Part shown: positions 1 through 8,192 of the stretch, piece after piece
Layout: each line of letters starts with the position of its first letter
How positions within the stretch are numbered: the first letter of the stretch is position 1
Assembly (NCBI RefSeq): GCF_003148805.1
Contig: NZ_QGGX01000016.1
Coordinates: 62,001 to 126,000, forward strand
Source: Aminobacter sp. AP02
GTDB taxonomy: Bacteria > Pseudomonadota > Alphaproteobacteria > Rhizobiales > Rhizobiaceae
DNA length: 64,000 nt
Direction: 5' to 3'
Position numbers and translations under genes: made by a program
The notes under the pieces: model-generated
Told to the model about the DNA's origin: nothing
The model's input: the letters and a program-made list of their open reading frames with translations, nothing else
Database searches by the model: none

Positions 1-288
1 GCCGGCCGGCTTCTGCGCGAGCGCCTGGTCAAAGGTGGCGATCTGCTTGTTGACGTCGTATTCGGGCGTGCCGGTGTATTCAGTCTCGCAACCGAACTGC
101 TGCCCGGCCTGCTTGAACATCTCGTAGACCGGGAACCAGTATTCGACGCCCGAGACCATGACGTTCATGACGTATTTCTCACCCGGCTCGCACTTGAACG
201 GGTTGGCGGTTTCGGCAAGCGCCTGGGTCGAAGCCAAACAGGTCGACGCAGCCGCCGCGATTGCGAGCGTGCTCAGAAATTTGCGCAA
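1..288 (-). CDS. Periplasmic sugar-type ABC transporter substrate-binding protein (N-terminal part)
   Basis: Only the first 96 codons are in the window; the gene runs off the left edge. It begins with a TTG codon (288-286 on the minus strand) preceded four bases upstream by a GGAGG ribosome site (293-297), which is why I chose this start. The N-terminus has a Lys/Arg followed by an Ala-rich hydrophobic stretch ending ALAE, a typical Sec signal peptide, so the product should be periplasmic. The mature part (YVMNVMVSGVEYWFPVYEMF and GTPEYDVNKQIATFDQAL) resembles Peripla_BP_4 (ribose/galactofuranose-type) binding proteins. The ligand cannot be named from this fragment. The permease and ATPase genes would lie outside the window. 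Confidence 0.7.
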   Translation of the reverse strand, partial: MRKFLSTLAIAAAASTCLASTQALAETANPFKCEPGEKYVMNVMVSGVEYWFPVYEMFKQAGQQFGCETEYTGTPEYDVNKQIATFDQALAQKPAG

Positions 289-650
289 GTTTCCTCCCTT
301 GGCCGAAGCCATCCTCAATGACCGTCGCGGCCGCCCAAAGCGCCGCTATGTGGATTGATTGCCGCCGAACTTCCTCCCGAAGCCGACGATCTGGAGATTA
401 CAGGCTTACAATCATGAGTCAATAAAATTCATATAGTGAAATATATTTCAGCCAGGACGTCAACTGGTGGTCCGTCACGACGAGGGGACGAAGTGGATCA
501 GAAGGCCGGCGTCGATGCCTCCATCTGCGAGCGATCAGCAATTGAAGTCGGATCGTCATGCCGGTGAGGCCGAATGCTGGGTATTTCGAAGTGTTTCGTG
601 AAGCTCAGAACTTTTTCTGCTGCAAGATTTTTTGAGATTTACATATCGAC
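289..650. other. Intergenic region, about 360 bp, no gene seen
   Basis: This gap separates the minus-strand binding-protein gene from the plus-strand riboswitch operon. Short ORFs here have no ribosome site or recognisable product. About 395-455 is distinctly AT-rich (ATAAAATTCATATAG and following) against the high-GC surroundings and probably holds the promoter of the leftward gene. I see no strong inverted repeat. Confidence 0.5.
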
Positions 651-678
651 TTGACATCAGCTTTGACGGCGATAGTTT
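651..678 (+). promoter_or_regulatory. Candidate sigma-70-type promoter for the B12-riboswitch operon
   Basis: A perfect TTGACA at 651-656 is followed after 16 bases by TAGTTT (673-678), a weak -10 match. Transcription would start near 685, immediately before the first paired region of the cobalamin riboswitch. The position supports the call; no expression data are available. Confidence 0.5.
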
Positions 679-682
679 GCCG

Positions 683-862
683 CCGTCATGGTCTTCCATC
701 CCCAGGGGTGGAAGCTAAGAGGGAATCCGGTGTGAAACCGGAGCTGACCCGCAACTGTAAGCGGTGAGCCGATCGCCCCTATGTCACTGGCATTTACGTG
801 CCGGGAAGACGGGCGAATAGGGCTACGACCCGCGAGCCAGGAGACCTGCCTGACAGAGTGAG
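683..862 (+). promoter_or_regulatory. Cobalamin (adenosylcobalamin) riboswitch
   Basis: The leader carries the conserved AdoCbl aptamer landmarks in order: AAGAGGGAATCCGGTG near 717-732, GACCCGCAACTGTAAGCGG near 746-764, GGAAGACGGGCGAA near 803-816, and the B12 box GCCAGGAGACCTGCC at 836-850. The short stem TTCCATCCCC/GGGGTGGAA (694-713) forms the P2/P1-proximal part. This element normally represses downstream genes when cobalamin is plentiful, by terminator or ribosome-site sequestration. It sits about 300 bp upstream of a BtuF-like binding-protein gene, so the operon probably imports corrinoids. The expression platform is not obvious by eye. Confidence 0.95.
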
Positions 863-1168
863 ATTCCGTGGTCGGGGTGTGCCACAGGAGTGACGGTCCC
901 AGTTCGAAAGTCCGCATGCGGCTTTCGTCGGGCCGCATTTCCGCAGCCTCGTCCCTTGCAGGTGGAGGTTTGGCAGGATGCGCGGCGATGCTGGGAAGAT
1001 CAGGTTCCCCAACAAGATTTCTGACCAAAGCAGAGACGCCTTCTGCGTGCTCGGCCTTGGCCAATTCGCCTCGTCGGCGCGGCAGCCGTTGAGAAACTGA
1101 TCTCCCCCAGACGCGCCCTGACCTCGGGATTTCTGGTTATCGGCACCCACATCACATATGGAGAGACC
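863..1168 (+). other. Long leader between riboswitch and first gene; possible decayed coding sequence
   Basis: About 300 bases separate the B12 box from the first start codon, longer than usual. No ORF here has a convincing ribosome site. The frame shared with the downstream gene is open from about 1025 to 1168 and reads VEKLISPRRALTSGFLVIG in part, ending just before the ATG at 1169; an in-frame stop lies at 1022-1024. It might be the remnant of a former riboswitch-controlled gene, or simply the expression platform. I do not recognise a family. Confidence 0.35.
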
Positions 1169-2212
1169 ATGAAAATCAGACAGTTAGCCTTCTGGCTCGT
1201 GCTGGCCGTCGCGGCGGCGATAGGTATCGTGCCGTCAGCGGCCGAAACCTTCACCGACGATGCCGGTCGCAAGGTAGAGCTGGAGCTTCCGATCGATCGG
1301 GCGGTCATCTTCAACCGCTATGCCGTCGAGTTTGCCCGCGCTGTCGGTGCCATCGACAAGGTTGTCGGCGTTGACGCGAGCACGATGCGCGACCCGGCCT
1401 ACTGGCCCCAGTTCAAGGAGAGCGACATCGTCGGGCAGGGCCAGACCCAGCCCAACTATGAAGCGATCGTGGCGCTCAAGCCCGATGTGGTGATCATTCC
1501 GCGCAACGGCGTCTACGAGGAAGCGGCGCGCCAGCTCGAGGCTTTTGGCATTCCCGTCCTGGTGGTCACGGCCTGGGATACGCTCCAGCACGTGCAGAAC
1601 GTAACGCTGTTTGGGCAGCTTTTCGGCAAGAAGGAAAAGGCCGATGCGCTGAACGCTTACTACACGCGTTACATGGATCTACTGGCGGAGCGCCTGAAGG
1701 GCGTCGAGCGAAAGAAGATCTATCTTGAAGAGGTTCGTGACCTGGTGACGGTCACACCCGGCTCCGGCTGGCACGACATGATCGAGGCAGGCGGCGGCAT
1801 CAATGTCTTCGGCGATATCGATATCAAGAAGGAGCCGTCTTCGCGCGGCAACGAAAACAGCTTCACCATCGATCCTGAAGAGATCATCGCGCGCAAGCCG
1901 GATCTGGTCATCAAGCTGCAGCCGGGTTCCTACCAGACGATCCCCGAAGCCAAGTTCGTGGAAGGCTGGAAAGGCATCGTCGCCCGCGAGGAGATTTCAG
2001 GTACGCCAGCGGGGCAGGCCGGCAACGTTCGCCTGATCAACTACTACCTTGCCGGCGGCTCGTCCAAGGTCACCGGTGCCCTGCAGGTCGCCAAATGGCT
2101 CTACCCCGAGCTGTTTGCCGACGTCGACCCGGAAGCGGCGATGAAGGAATGGATCGAAACCTTCCAGGGACTGCCGTTCGAAGGACGCATGACCTACCAG
2201 GCACCGCTGTGA
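1169..2212 (+). CDS. ABC transporter substrate-binding protein, BtuF/FecB type (probable corrinoid binding)
   Basis: 347 residues. The ATG follows GGAGAGACC, a good ribosome site. Residues 1-25 form a Sec signal peptide ending SAAE, so the protein should be periplasmic. The rest matches the Peripla_BP_2 (PF01497) fold used for vitamin B12, heme and siderophores: a TFTDDAGRKVEL start, a DVVIIPRNGV strand and a long backbone helix near KKEKADALNAYY. It is the first gene of an importer operon (permease at 2287, ATPase at 3390) under a cobalamin riboswitch, so corrinoid or cobalt-complex binding is the best inference. Fe-siderophore binding cannot be excluded from sequence alone. Confidence 0.88.
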   Translation: MKIRQLAFWLVLAVAAAIGIVPSAAETFTDDAGRKVELELPIDRAVIFNRYAVEFARAVGAIDKVVGVDASTMRDPAYWPQFKESDIVGQGQTQPNYEAIVALKPDVVIIPRNGVYEEAARQLEAFGIPVLVVTAWDTLQHVQNVTLFGQLFGKKEKADALNAYYTRYMDLLAERLKGVERKKIYLEEVRDLVTVTPGSGWHDMIEAGGGINVFGDIDIKKEPSSRGNENSFTIDPEEIIARKPDLVIKLQPGSYQTIPEAKFVEGWKGIVAREEISGTPAGQAGNVRLINYYLAGGSSKVTGALQVAKWLYPELFADVDPEAAMKEWIETFQGLPFEGRMTYQAPL

Positions 2213-2286
2213 ACTGACGATCGACGCGCCGCTGCCTGTATCTTCGGCGGCGGCGTACCCGGCACCAAAAACTGAGGTGAGCCTCC

Positions 2287-3393
2287 ATGGAAGTCGCGAC
2301 AACTGCCGGCGTGCCAAATGGCCATGCCGTGCAAGGCACCGCTCGGCGATACCTGCAAGCCGGGCGCTGGCGGCTGGCGATTGTCTTGTTGTCTCTGCTA
2401 GGGCTTTTCGTCCTGGCGGGGGCGGTGGCTGTCATGGGCATATCGCAAACGGGCATGGCGACCTTGCTCGCGGTCGTCGTGGAGAAAATCTCCTTCGGCC
2501 TCGTTCCAGCCAACGCCGATCCCCAACAGGCCCGGGTGCTGCTCCATCTGCGCTTGCCGCGCGTTGTCATGGCGATCGTCGCCGGCGGTTCGTTGGCCTT
2601 TGCCGGCGTTCTGATGCAGGCGATCACGCGCAATCCGCTGGTCAGCCCCTACACGATCGGCGTCTCATCGGCGGCGGCATTTGGCGCTTCGGTCGCCATC
2701 ATGTTCGGCGTCGGGTTCAGCGCAGCCGGGCTGTATTTCGTGCCGTTGACCGCTTTCCTGTTCGCGCTCGGCTGTGCCGCCCTGGTGTTTTCCATGGCCT
2801 GGCTGCGCGGCATGGGCGCCCAGACCATGGTGCTCACCGGCATTGCGCTGATGTACCTGTTCAGCGCGATGACAGCCGCCGTGCAGTTCGTCGCCACGCA
2901 GGAGCAACTGGCGCGCGTCGTCCACTGGACCTTCGGCAGCCTCAACGGCATCGGTTGGGACGCGGTGGTAGTTGCCGGCCTTGCGCTGCTCGTCGCTCTG
3001 CCGCTCGCCCAGGCCAAAGCCTGGCAGTTCAACGCGCTGACGAGCGCCGGCGACGATGTTTCCCGGTCGCTCGGCATCAACGTCGCGATGCTACGAGGTC
3101 TCGCCGTCGTTCTCTCGGTGGTGGTTTCTGCCGTCGTCATCAGCTTCACCGGGGTCATCGGTTTTGTCGGCCTTATTGGACCGCATGTCGGACGCCTGAT
3201 CATCGGCAGCGACCACCGCTATCTCATACCGTTCGCCTCGATTTGCGGTGCGGCCCTGCTGCTGCTCGCCGACACTGTCGGGCGGATGGTTTTCAGCCCA
3301 ACGGTCATTCCCGTAGGCATTGTTGTCGCCTTCGTCGGCGTACCGCTTTTCCTCCACCTCATCTTGTCGCGCCGCTCGGAGTATTTTTCATGA
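2287..3393 (+). CDS. FecCD/BtuC-family ABC transporter permease
   Basis: 368 residues with about ten hydrophobic segments, the usual size and topology of FecCD (PF01032) permeases. Landmarks are LPRVVMAIVAGGSLAFAG near residue 90 and the ATPase-contacting GLIGPHVGR near 295-303. A GAGGTGAG ribosome site precedes the ATG at 2287. Its stop overlaps the ATG of the ATPase gene (ATGA at 3390-3393), indicating translational coupling. It is the inner-membrane channel of the riboswitch-controlled importer. A longer alternative frame from 2277 through this gene is a shadow. Confidence 0.92.
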   Translation: MEVATTAGVPNGHAVQGTARRYLQAGRWRLAIVLLSLLGLFVLAGAVAVMGISQTGMATLLAVVVEKISFGLVPANADPQQARVLLHLRLPRVVMAIVAGGSLAFAGVLMQAITRNPLVSPYTIGVSSAAAFGASVAIMFGVGFSAAGLYFVPLTAFLFALGCAALVFSMAWLRGMGAQTMVLTGIALMYLFSAMTAAVQFVATQEQLARVVHWTFGSLNGIGWDAVVVAGLALLVALPLAQAKAWQFNALTSAGDDVSRSLGINVAMLRGLAVVLSVVVSAVVISFTGVIGFVGLIGPHVGRLIIGSDHRYLIPFASICGAALLLLADTVGRMVFSPTVIPVGIVVAFVGVPLFLHLILSRRSEYFS

Positions 3394-4163
3394 GCGCCCA
3401 CCTTTCGATCGAAAATGTCTGCTTCGGCTACGGTGCGCGACAGGTTTTGCGCAACGTCTCCGTCGAACTGAAGAAGGGAGACATTCTCGGCCTGATCGGG
3501 CCGAACGGTGCCGGCAAGTCGACACTGATCCGGATCGTGCTTGGGCTTTCCACGCCCTCGTCAGGCCGCACGCTTCTGGACGGCGTCAATATCGGGACAA
3601 TGATGCCGAAACTACGCGCGCGCCGGATCGCCTATGTGCCGCAATCGTCGCCGCTCAGTTTTCCGGCCACTGTTTTCGAGACCTGCCTTCTCGGCCGCAC
3701 GCCACATATGGGTTCGACCCCGAGCCGTAAGGACCTCAGCCTCGTAGAGGAGATGCTGGCAAGGTTGAGGCTTGAGGATTTCGCGTTTCGCCCGATGTCG
3801 GAACTCAGCGGCGGCGAGCGCCAGCGGGTGATGCTGGCACGCGCCCTGGCGCAGGAAACCGATGTGCTGGTGCTCGATGAACCGACAAGTGCGCTGGACA
3901 TAGGCAACCAGCTTTTCACGCTTCGGGTGGTGGCCGAGATCGCCCGGGAGAGGGGCGTGACGGCCCTTGTCGCAATACACGACCTGTCGCTTGCCGCCCG
4001 GTTTTCAGACAGCTTGCTGCTGCTCGACAAGGGCGTGGTGGTGAGCCACGGCGACTGGAAAAGTACGCTCACGGAAGAAGTCGTTCGCAAGGTCTATGGT
4101 GTGGATGTCGAAGTTGGCCTTTTAAGGGGTGTCCCCGTGTTCTCACCGCACGAGTTGGCCTGA
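3390..4163 (+). CDS. ABC transporter ATP-binding protein, BtuD/FecE type
   Basis: 257 residues. Walker A GPNGAGKST is at 37-45, the signature LSGGERQRV at 139-147 and Walker B VLVLDEP at 159-165, followed by the switch histidine in AIHDLS. The start overlaps the permease stop by four bases, and its own stop overlaps the next start by one base (TGATG at 4161-4165). It powers the importer encoded by the two genes upstream. The same frame is open upstream to 2277, but that part is out of register with the permease and is not coding. Confidence 0.93.
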   Translation: MSAHLSIENVCFGYGARQVLRNVSVELKKGDILGLIGPNGAGKSTLIRIVLGLSTPSSGRTLLDGVNIGTMMPKLRARRIAYVPQSSPLSFPATVFETCLLGRTPHMGSTPSRKDLSLVEEMLARLRLEDFAFRPMSELSGGERQRVMLARALAQETDVLVLDEPTSALDIGNQLFTLRVVAEIARERGVTALVAIHDLSLAARFSDSLLLLDKGVVVSHGDWKSTLTEEVVRKVYGVDVEVGLLRGVPVFSPHELA

Positions 4164-5173
4164 TGCGGCTGGACATTGCGGGGTTTGCCCGGGCAAGCCG
4201 CACAGATAGCCATGAGCTCATGCTTGGCCTTTGCGAAAAGATCGACCGCCTGGGCTTTGACGGTATCTGGTTCAACGAGTTTCACTTCCAGAATCCGCCA
4301 CAGGCTTATCCATCGACACTGATGCTTGCGTCGGCGATATTTGCCCGCACGCGCCGCCTGCGGGTGGGGACCTCAATCGTGGTCACGCCGCTCTATCATC
4401 CATACCTGCTCGCTGAAGAGGTTGCGCAACTGCACTGGCAGAGCGCTGGCCGTTTCGATCTCGGCATTGGCCGCGGCACGCATCCGGCGACGCTCAATTC
4501 ATTGGGTATCGCCGCCGAAACCACCCGGGATCGCTTCGAGCAGTCCTACCGGATCATGAGCGAAGCCTGGTCCACAGGTGCCATCATCAATGGAGGTTCG
4601 TGCTGGCCGGCATCGGACATTCCAGTGGGGCCATTGCTCGGCGACGAGAGCGTGCCTGTCTATGTCGCGGGAACCTCGCGCGACACGCTGGGCTTTGCCG
4701 CGCGTGAAGGATTGCCGCTGCTGCTTAGCCTCGATCCACCGGAGGCGGCGCAGATCGCTACCTATCGCGGAATCATCGAGGAGGAAGGCCACGGCTGCAG
4801 ACTGCAGGCCTCGTCGCTGTCCCGCTACGTCTGCATCGCGCGAACGACTGCGCTCGCCATGGCCAAGCTCGACGAGCTCATCCCGCGCCTGCACGAACGC
4901 CGTCTGAAGTCGGCGCGGGCTGCCGGGCGCCCGACAGATCAGATATTGTTGCCCGACCGGCAGACCGCCATGTCCCGGCAGATTATCGCCGGCTCGCCCG
5001 AGGATTGCGTCGCGCAATTGAACGCGCTTGCCGAAAGCACTGGTATCGAAGCCGTGCGGCTGGTCTTCAACGGCAATGGCATCTTGGACATGCAGGCGGC
5101 CATCGCCGACATGGAACTCTTCGCCGGTGAGGTGCTGCCGGTGCTGGTGCGCCGCCCTGTGGCAACTGCCTGA
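4163..5173 (+). CDS. Luciferase-like (LLM class) flavin-dependent oxidoreductase
   Basis: 336 residues with the bacterial luciferase-like TIM-barrel layout (PF00296): GFDGIWFNEFHF near residue 33, RLRVGTSIVVTPLYHP near 65-80, GRFDLGIGRGTHP near 97-109 and a C-terminal GSPEDCVAQLNAL. Such enzymes use reduced FMN or F420; substrates vary widely. The start codon overlaps the ATPase stop, so it is translationally coupled to a cobalamin-riboswitch ABC importer. That suggests a role in handling an imported corrinoid or related ligand, such as removal of an upper ligand or lower-base chemistry. This role is inference; I know of no firm precedent. Confidence 0.85.
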   Translation: MRLDIAGFARASRTDSHELMLGLCEKIDRLGFDGIWFNEFHFQNPPQAYPSTLMLASAIFARTRRLRVGTSIVVTPLYHPYLLAEEVAQLHWQSAGRFDLGIGRGTHPATLNSLGIAAETTRDRFEQSYRIMSEAWSTGAIINGGSCWPASDIPVGPLLGDESVPVYVAGTSRDTLGFAAREGLPLLLSLDPPEAAQIATYRGIIEEEGHGCRLQASSLSRYVCIARTTALAMAKLDELIPRLHERRLKSARAAGRPTDQILLPDRQTAMSRQIIAGSPEDCVAQLNALAESTGIEAVRLVFNGNGILDMQAAIADMELFAGEVLPVLVRRPVATA

Positions 5174-5179
5174 AATTGC

Positions 5180-6424
5180 TCAGGCGGCCTTTTCGGCTTC
5201 GTCGGCCCGGCCGGCCTTGCGCGCGACCGCCCAGCCAAGACAGGCCGCGGCAAGCAGCACGAGCGCTGCGAGGTAGAAGGCGAGGCCGGGGTAAGGCATG
5301 GGTGTGCCTTCGCTCAGCGTCCAGGCGTAGACCGCACCGAAGAACAGCGGCGAGGCGACGCCGGCAATGCTGGCCACGCTCATGTTGGCGCCTTGCAACT
5401 GGCCCTGCTCGGATTCCGAGACACGCTGGGTCATCAGCGACTGGGTCGTGGGCATGGCAAGGCCCCACAAGGCGTTGGGGATCATGGCCAGCGTGAACCA
5501 GAGGCCGGTAGGCGCCCAGCCCATGCAGGCGATGCCGACAGCACCGCCGAACAGGCCGAACACCATGGTGGCGCGGTCGCCGAAGCGCTTGACGACAGGG
5601 CCGACGATCAGGCCCTGCACGATCATGTCGAGCACGCCCACCAATGCCAGCAAGGTGCCGACCTCCCAGGCGTGCCAGTTGTAACGGTAGGCGGCATAAA
5701 GCACGAATACCGCCGAGAAGACGTGATGGGCGAAATGCAGCAGGAAGGTCACTGCGGCCAGCCCGGTCAGTTCGGGGTGCGAGCGCAACAGCATCATCGC
5801 GCCAAAAGGGTTTGCCCGGCGCCAGGAGAACTCCATGCGCTTTTCGCGTGGCAGCGATTCCGGCAGCACGAAGGCGCCATAGAGAAAGGCGAGCGTGCTC
5901 ATTGCCGCAGCGACCCAGAACGGTGCGCGCGGCGAAATTTCGCCGAGGAAGCCGCCCATCAGCGGGCCAGCGACAAAGCCGGCGCTGAAGGCAGCGCCGA
6001 TGAGGCCATAGGCGCGGGCGCGACCTTCCGGCGGGGTGATGTCGGCCATGTAGGCAAAGACGGTGGTGAAGCTCGACGAGGTTATGCCGGCAACGATGCG
6101 CCCGAGCGCCAGCCACCACAGGTTGGGCGCCAGCGCCATCAGCACGTAGTCGGCGGCAAGGCCTGCGGTAGACAAAAGGATCACCGGCCGGCGGCCATAG
6201 CGATCCGAAAGCGAGCCGATGATCGGCGAGCAGACGAACTGCATGAAGGCCCAGAGGGCGACGAAGACACCGTTGATCCAGCCGGCATCGGCGTTCGACC
6301 CGGCGAACTCTTCGATCAGCGAAGGCAGAACGGGAATGATGATGCCCATCGCCACGATGTCGAGAACGGCGGTGACAAAAATGAAGGCGATCGCCGCCTG
6401 GCGACGCGAACCTGATATCGACAT
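5180..6424 (-). CDS. MFS efflux transporter, TetA/TCR-like (DHA1) family
   Basis: 414 residues with about 12 transmembrane segments. Motif A (GSLSDRYGRRPVI) lies after the second segment, and the N-terminus (DIVAMGIIIPVLPSLI) resembles class A-C tetracycline antiporters. TetA-like MFS proteins export drugs in exchange for protons across the inner membrane, but chromosomal homologues in rhizobia are usually of unknown substrate, so resistance should not be assumed. It converges on the flavoenzyme gene, with six bases between them. No TetR-type repressor gene is adjacent. Confidence 0.88.
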   Translation of the reverse strand: MSISGSRRQAAIAFIFVTAVLDIVAMGIIIPVLPSLIEEFAGSNADAGWINGVFVALWAFMQFVCSPIIGSLSDRYGRRPVILLSTAGLAADYVLMALAPNLWWLALGRIVAGITSSSFTTVFAYMADITPPEGRARAYGLIGAAFSAGFVAGPLMGGFLGEISPRAPFWVAAAMSTLAFLYGAFVLPESLPREKRMEFSWRRANPFGAMMLLRSHPELTGLAAVTFLLHFAHHVFSAVFVLYAAYRYNWHAWEVGTLLALVGVLDMIVQGLIVGPVVKRFGDRATMVFGLFGGAVGIACMGWAPTGLWFTLAMIPNALWGLAMPTTQSLMTQRVSESEQGQLQGANMSVASIAGVASPLFFGAVYAWTLSEGTPMPYPGLAFYLAALVLLAAACLGWAVARKAGRADEAEKAA

Positions 6425-6640
6425 GATGCTGGCCTCGGTGGAAGAGCCTTATAAAACAAGGCGGCATGCGATCCACTCGCTATCGGCTATATTACCAAAA
6501 CCTACTGACATTGTGTCACAGGCAGGCAAGCAGTGACCCAAGCCTTCCCGCTCCGGGGCCGTCGGCCTACAAATACGGTCGGATTCAAGACATGGGCGCC
6601 GCGCGCCAAGTACTACAAGACGCTGAACAAGGAGCCCGCC

Positions 6641-8089
6641 ATGCTGCGCAAGACGAATTTCTTCATCGACGGAAAATGGGTCGCGCCGACGGCGACGAGG
6701 GAGCTCGAGGTGATCAACCCGGCTGACGAGCAGCCCTTTGCCGTCATCTCGCTGGGCTCGGCCGCGGATGTCGACAAGGCGGTAGCGGCAGCACAGCGCG
6801 CTTTTCCGGCATGGAGCGTGACCAGCCGCGAAGAGCGCCTGGCGCTGCTTGAAAAACTGCTCGCCGCCTACAACGGACGCATGCGCGACATGGCCAATGC
6901 AATCTCGTGGGAAATGGGCGCCCCGATGAAGCTCGCGCTCGAATCCCAGGCTGCTTGCGGCGCCGGCCATATCGAAAGCTTCATCGAGGTGCTGAAGGGC
7001 TTCGAATTCGAGGAGCCGCTCAACAAGCAAAATCCGCAGGAGCGTATCGTGCGCGAGCCGATTGGCGTCTGCGGGCTGATCACGCCGTGGAACTGGCCGA
7101 TGAACCAGGTGACGCTGAAGGTGGTGCCGGCGCTAGCCGCCGGCTGTACAGTCGTGCTCAAGCCATCCGAGATCGCGCCGATATCCTCGGTCGTCTTTGC
7201 CGAGATGATGGAAGAGGCAGGCTTCCCGGCCGGGGTGTTCAACATGGTCAATGGCGACGGGCCGACCGTGGGCGAGGCCATGTCGCGCCATCCCGGCATC
7301 GACATGATGTCGTTCACCGGTTCGACGAGGGCCGGCGTGGCAGTGACCAAGGCGGCATCGGAGACGGTCAAGCGCGTGGCGCTGGAGCTCGGCGGCAAGT
7401 CGCCCAACATCGTCTTCGACGACGTTGACCTTGCCGACGCGGTGACGCGCGGGCTGGCGCATTGTTTCGAGAACACCGGCCAGTCCTGCAACGCGCCGAC
7501 ACGCATGCTGGTGCAGCGGCCTGTCTACGACAAGGCCGTCGACATCGCAGCGAAGTACGCTGCCGGCGTCAAGGTCGGCAATCCGGCCGAGGTGGGGGAT
7601 CATATCGGCCCGCTGTCGTCCGACGTGCAGTTCGACAAGGTCCAGGGCTTGATCGATGTTGCGATCAAGGAGGGCGCGCGCGTCGTTGCAGGCGGGCTTG
7701 GCCGTCCCGAGGGTTTCAACCGTGGCTATTATGTCAGGCCAACGGTCTTTGCCGACGTCAACAACGGCATGCGCATTGCGCGCGAGGAGGTGTTCGGACC
7801 GGTGCTGGCGATGATCCCGTTCGAGACCGAGGAAGAGGCGATCGCGATTGCCAACGACACGCCTTACGGCCTGTCGGCCTATGTCCAGTCGGGAGACAAG
7901 GCGCGCGCCCAGCGCGTGGCGCGCAGGCTGCGTGCCGGCATGGTGCAGATCAACGGTGCCGACCGTCCCTATGGCAGCCCCTTCGGCGGCTACAAGCAGT
8001 CGGGCCTCGGTCGCGAAGGCGGCAAGTGGGGGCTCGAGGACTTCTTGGAGGTCAAGGCGATCAGCGGCTTCGGGGAAGGGCTTGGCTGA
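6641..8089 (+). CDS. NAD(P)-dependent aldehyde dehydrogenase
   Basis: 482 residues from the ATG at 6641, chosen because AAGGAG lies six bases upstream; the frame is open back to a GTG at 6533 but that extension (about 36 residues) is not family-like. Hallmarks are the Rossmann-side ITPWNWP near 147-153, VVLKPSE near 171-177, the general base in ELGGKSP (E249) and the catalytic cysteine in GQSC (C283). The size is normal. It oxidises an aldehyde to an acid; the substrate is not evident. It stands alone, divergent from the MFS gene, and is followed by a terminator-like hairpin. Confidence 0.92.
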   Translation: MLRKTNFFIDGKWVAPTATRELEVINPADEQPFAVISLGSAADVDKAVAAAQRAFPAWSVTSREERLALLEKLLAAYNGRMRDMANAISWEMGAPMKLALESQAACGAGHIESFIEVLKGFEFEEPLNKQNPQERIVREPIGVCGLITPWNWPMNQVTLKVVPALAAGCTVVLKPSEIAPISSVVFAEMMEEAGFPAGVFNMVNGDGPTVGEAMSRHPGIDMMSFTGSTRAGVAVTKAASETVKRVALELGGKSPNIVFDDVDLADAVTRGLAHCFENTGQSCNAPTRMLVQRPVYDKAVDIAAKYAAGVKVGNPAEVGDHIGPLSSDVQFDKVQGLIDVAIKEGARVVAGGLGRPEGFNRGYYVRPTVFADVNNGMRIAREEVFGPVLAMIPFETEEEAIAIANDTPYGLSAYVQSGDKARAQRVARRLRAGMVQINGADRPYGSPFGGYKQSGLGREGGKWGLEDFLEVKAISGFGEGLG

Positions 8090-8114
8090 TCTTCTGCGCC
8101 AATCCGTTGCAGTA

Positions 8115-8160
8115 AGCCCCTCTCCGACACGGTGGAGCCGTGATGGAGAGGGGGCTGTTT
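8115..8160 (+). terminator. Hairpin after the aldehyde dehydrogenase gene
   Basis: AGCCCCTCTCC (8115-8125) pairs with GGAGAGGGGGCT (8145-8156, one bulge), enclosing a smaller CACGG/CCGTG hairpin, and is followed by GTTT. It lies between a plus-strand gene end and a converging minus-strand gene end, so it may work as a terminator for the former. It also resembles the GC-rich palindromic repeats elsewhere in this window. Confidence 0.5.
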
Positions 8161-8192
8161 CCGCGCGGTGAGGGGACCAGGCGCCGACGCTG

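Noticed and set aside
657-1064. Minus-strand frames across the riboswitch and leader
   Set aside because: The B12 aptamer on the plus strand explains this region; no ribosome site or recognisable product on the other strand.
2277-3389. Fusion of an Arg-rich N-terminal region to the BtuD-like ATPase
   Set aside because: The frame is merely open through the permease gene; the ATPase has its own ATG overlapping the permease stop, and the permease is in another frame.
5393-6415. A long plus-strand frame opposite the MFS transporter, and similar ones at 30200-31771 and 33123-34157
   Set aside because: All are antisense to strong family matches and are His/Gln/Arg-rich shadows.
5180-6424. Calling the MFS gene a tetracycline-resistance determinant
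   Set aside because: Only family-level resemblance is visible and no TetR gene is adjacent; chromosomal homologues usually have other substrates.
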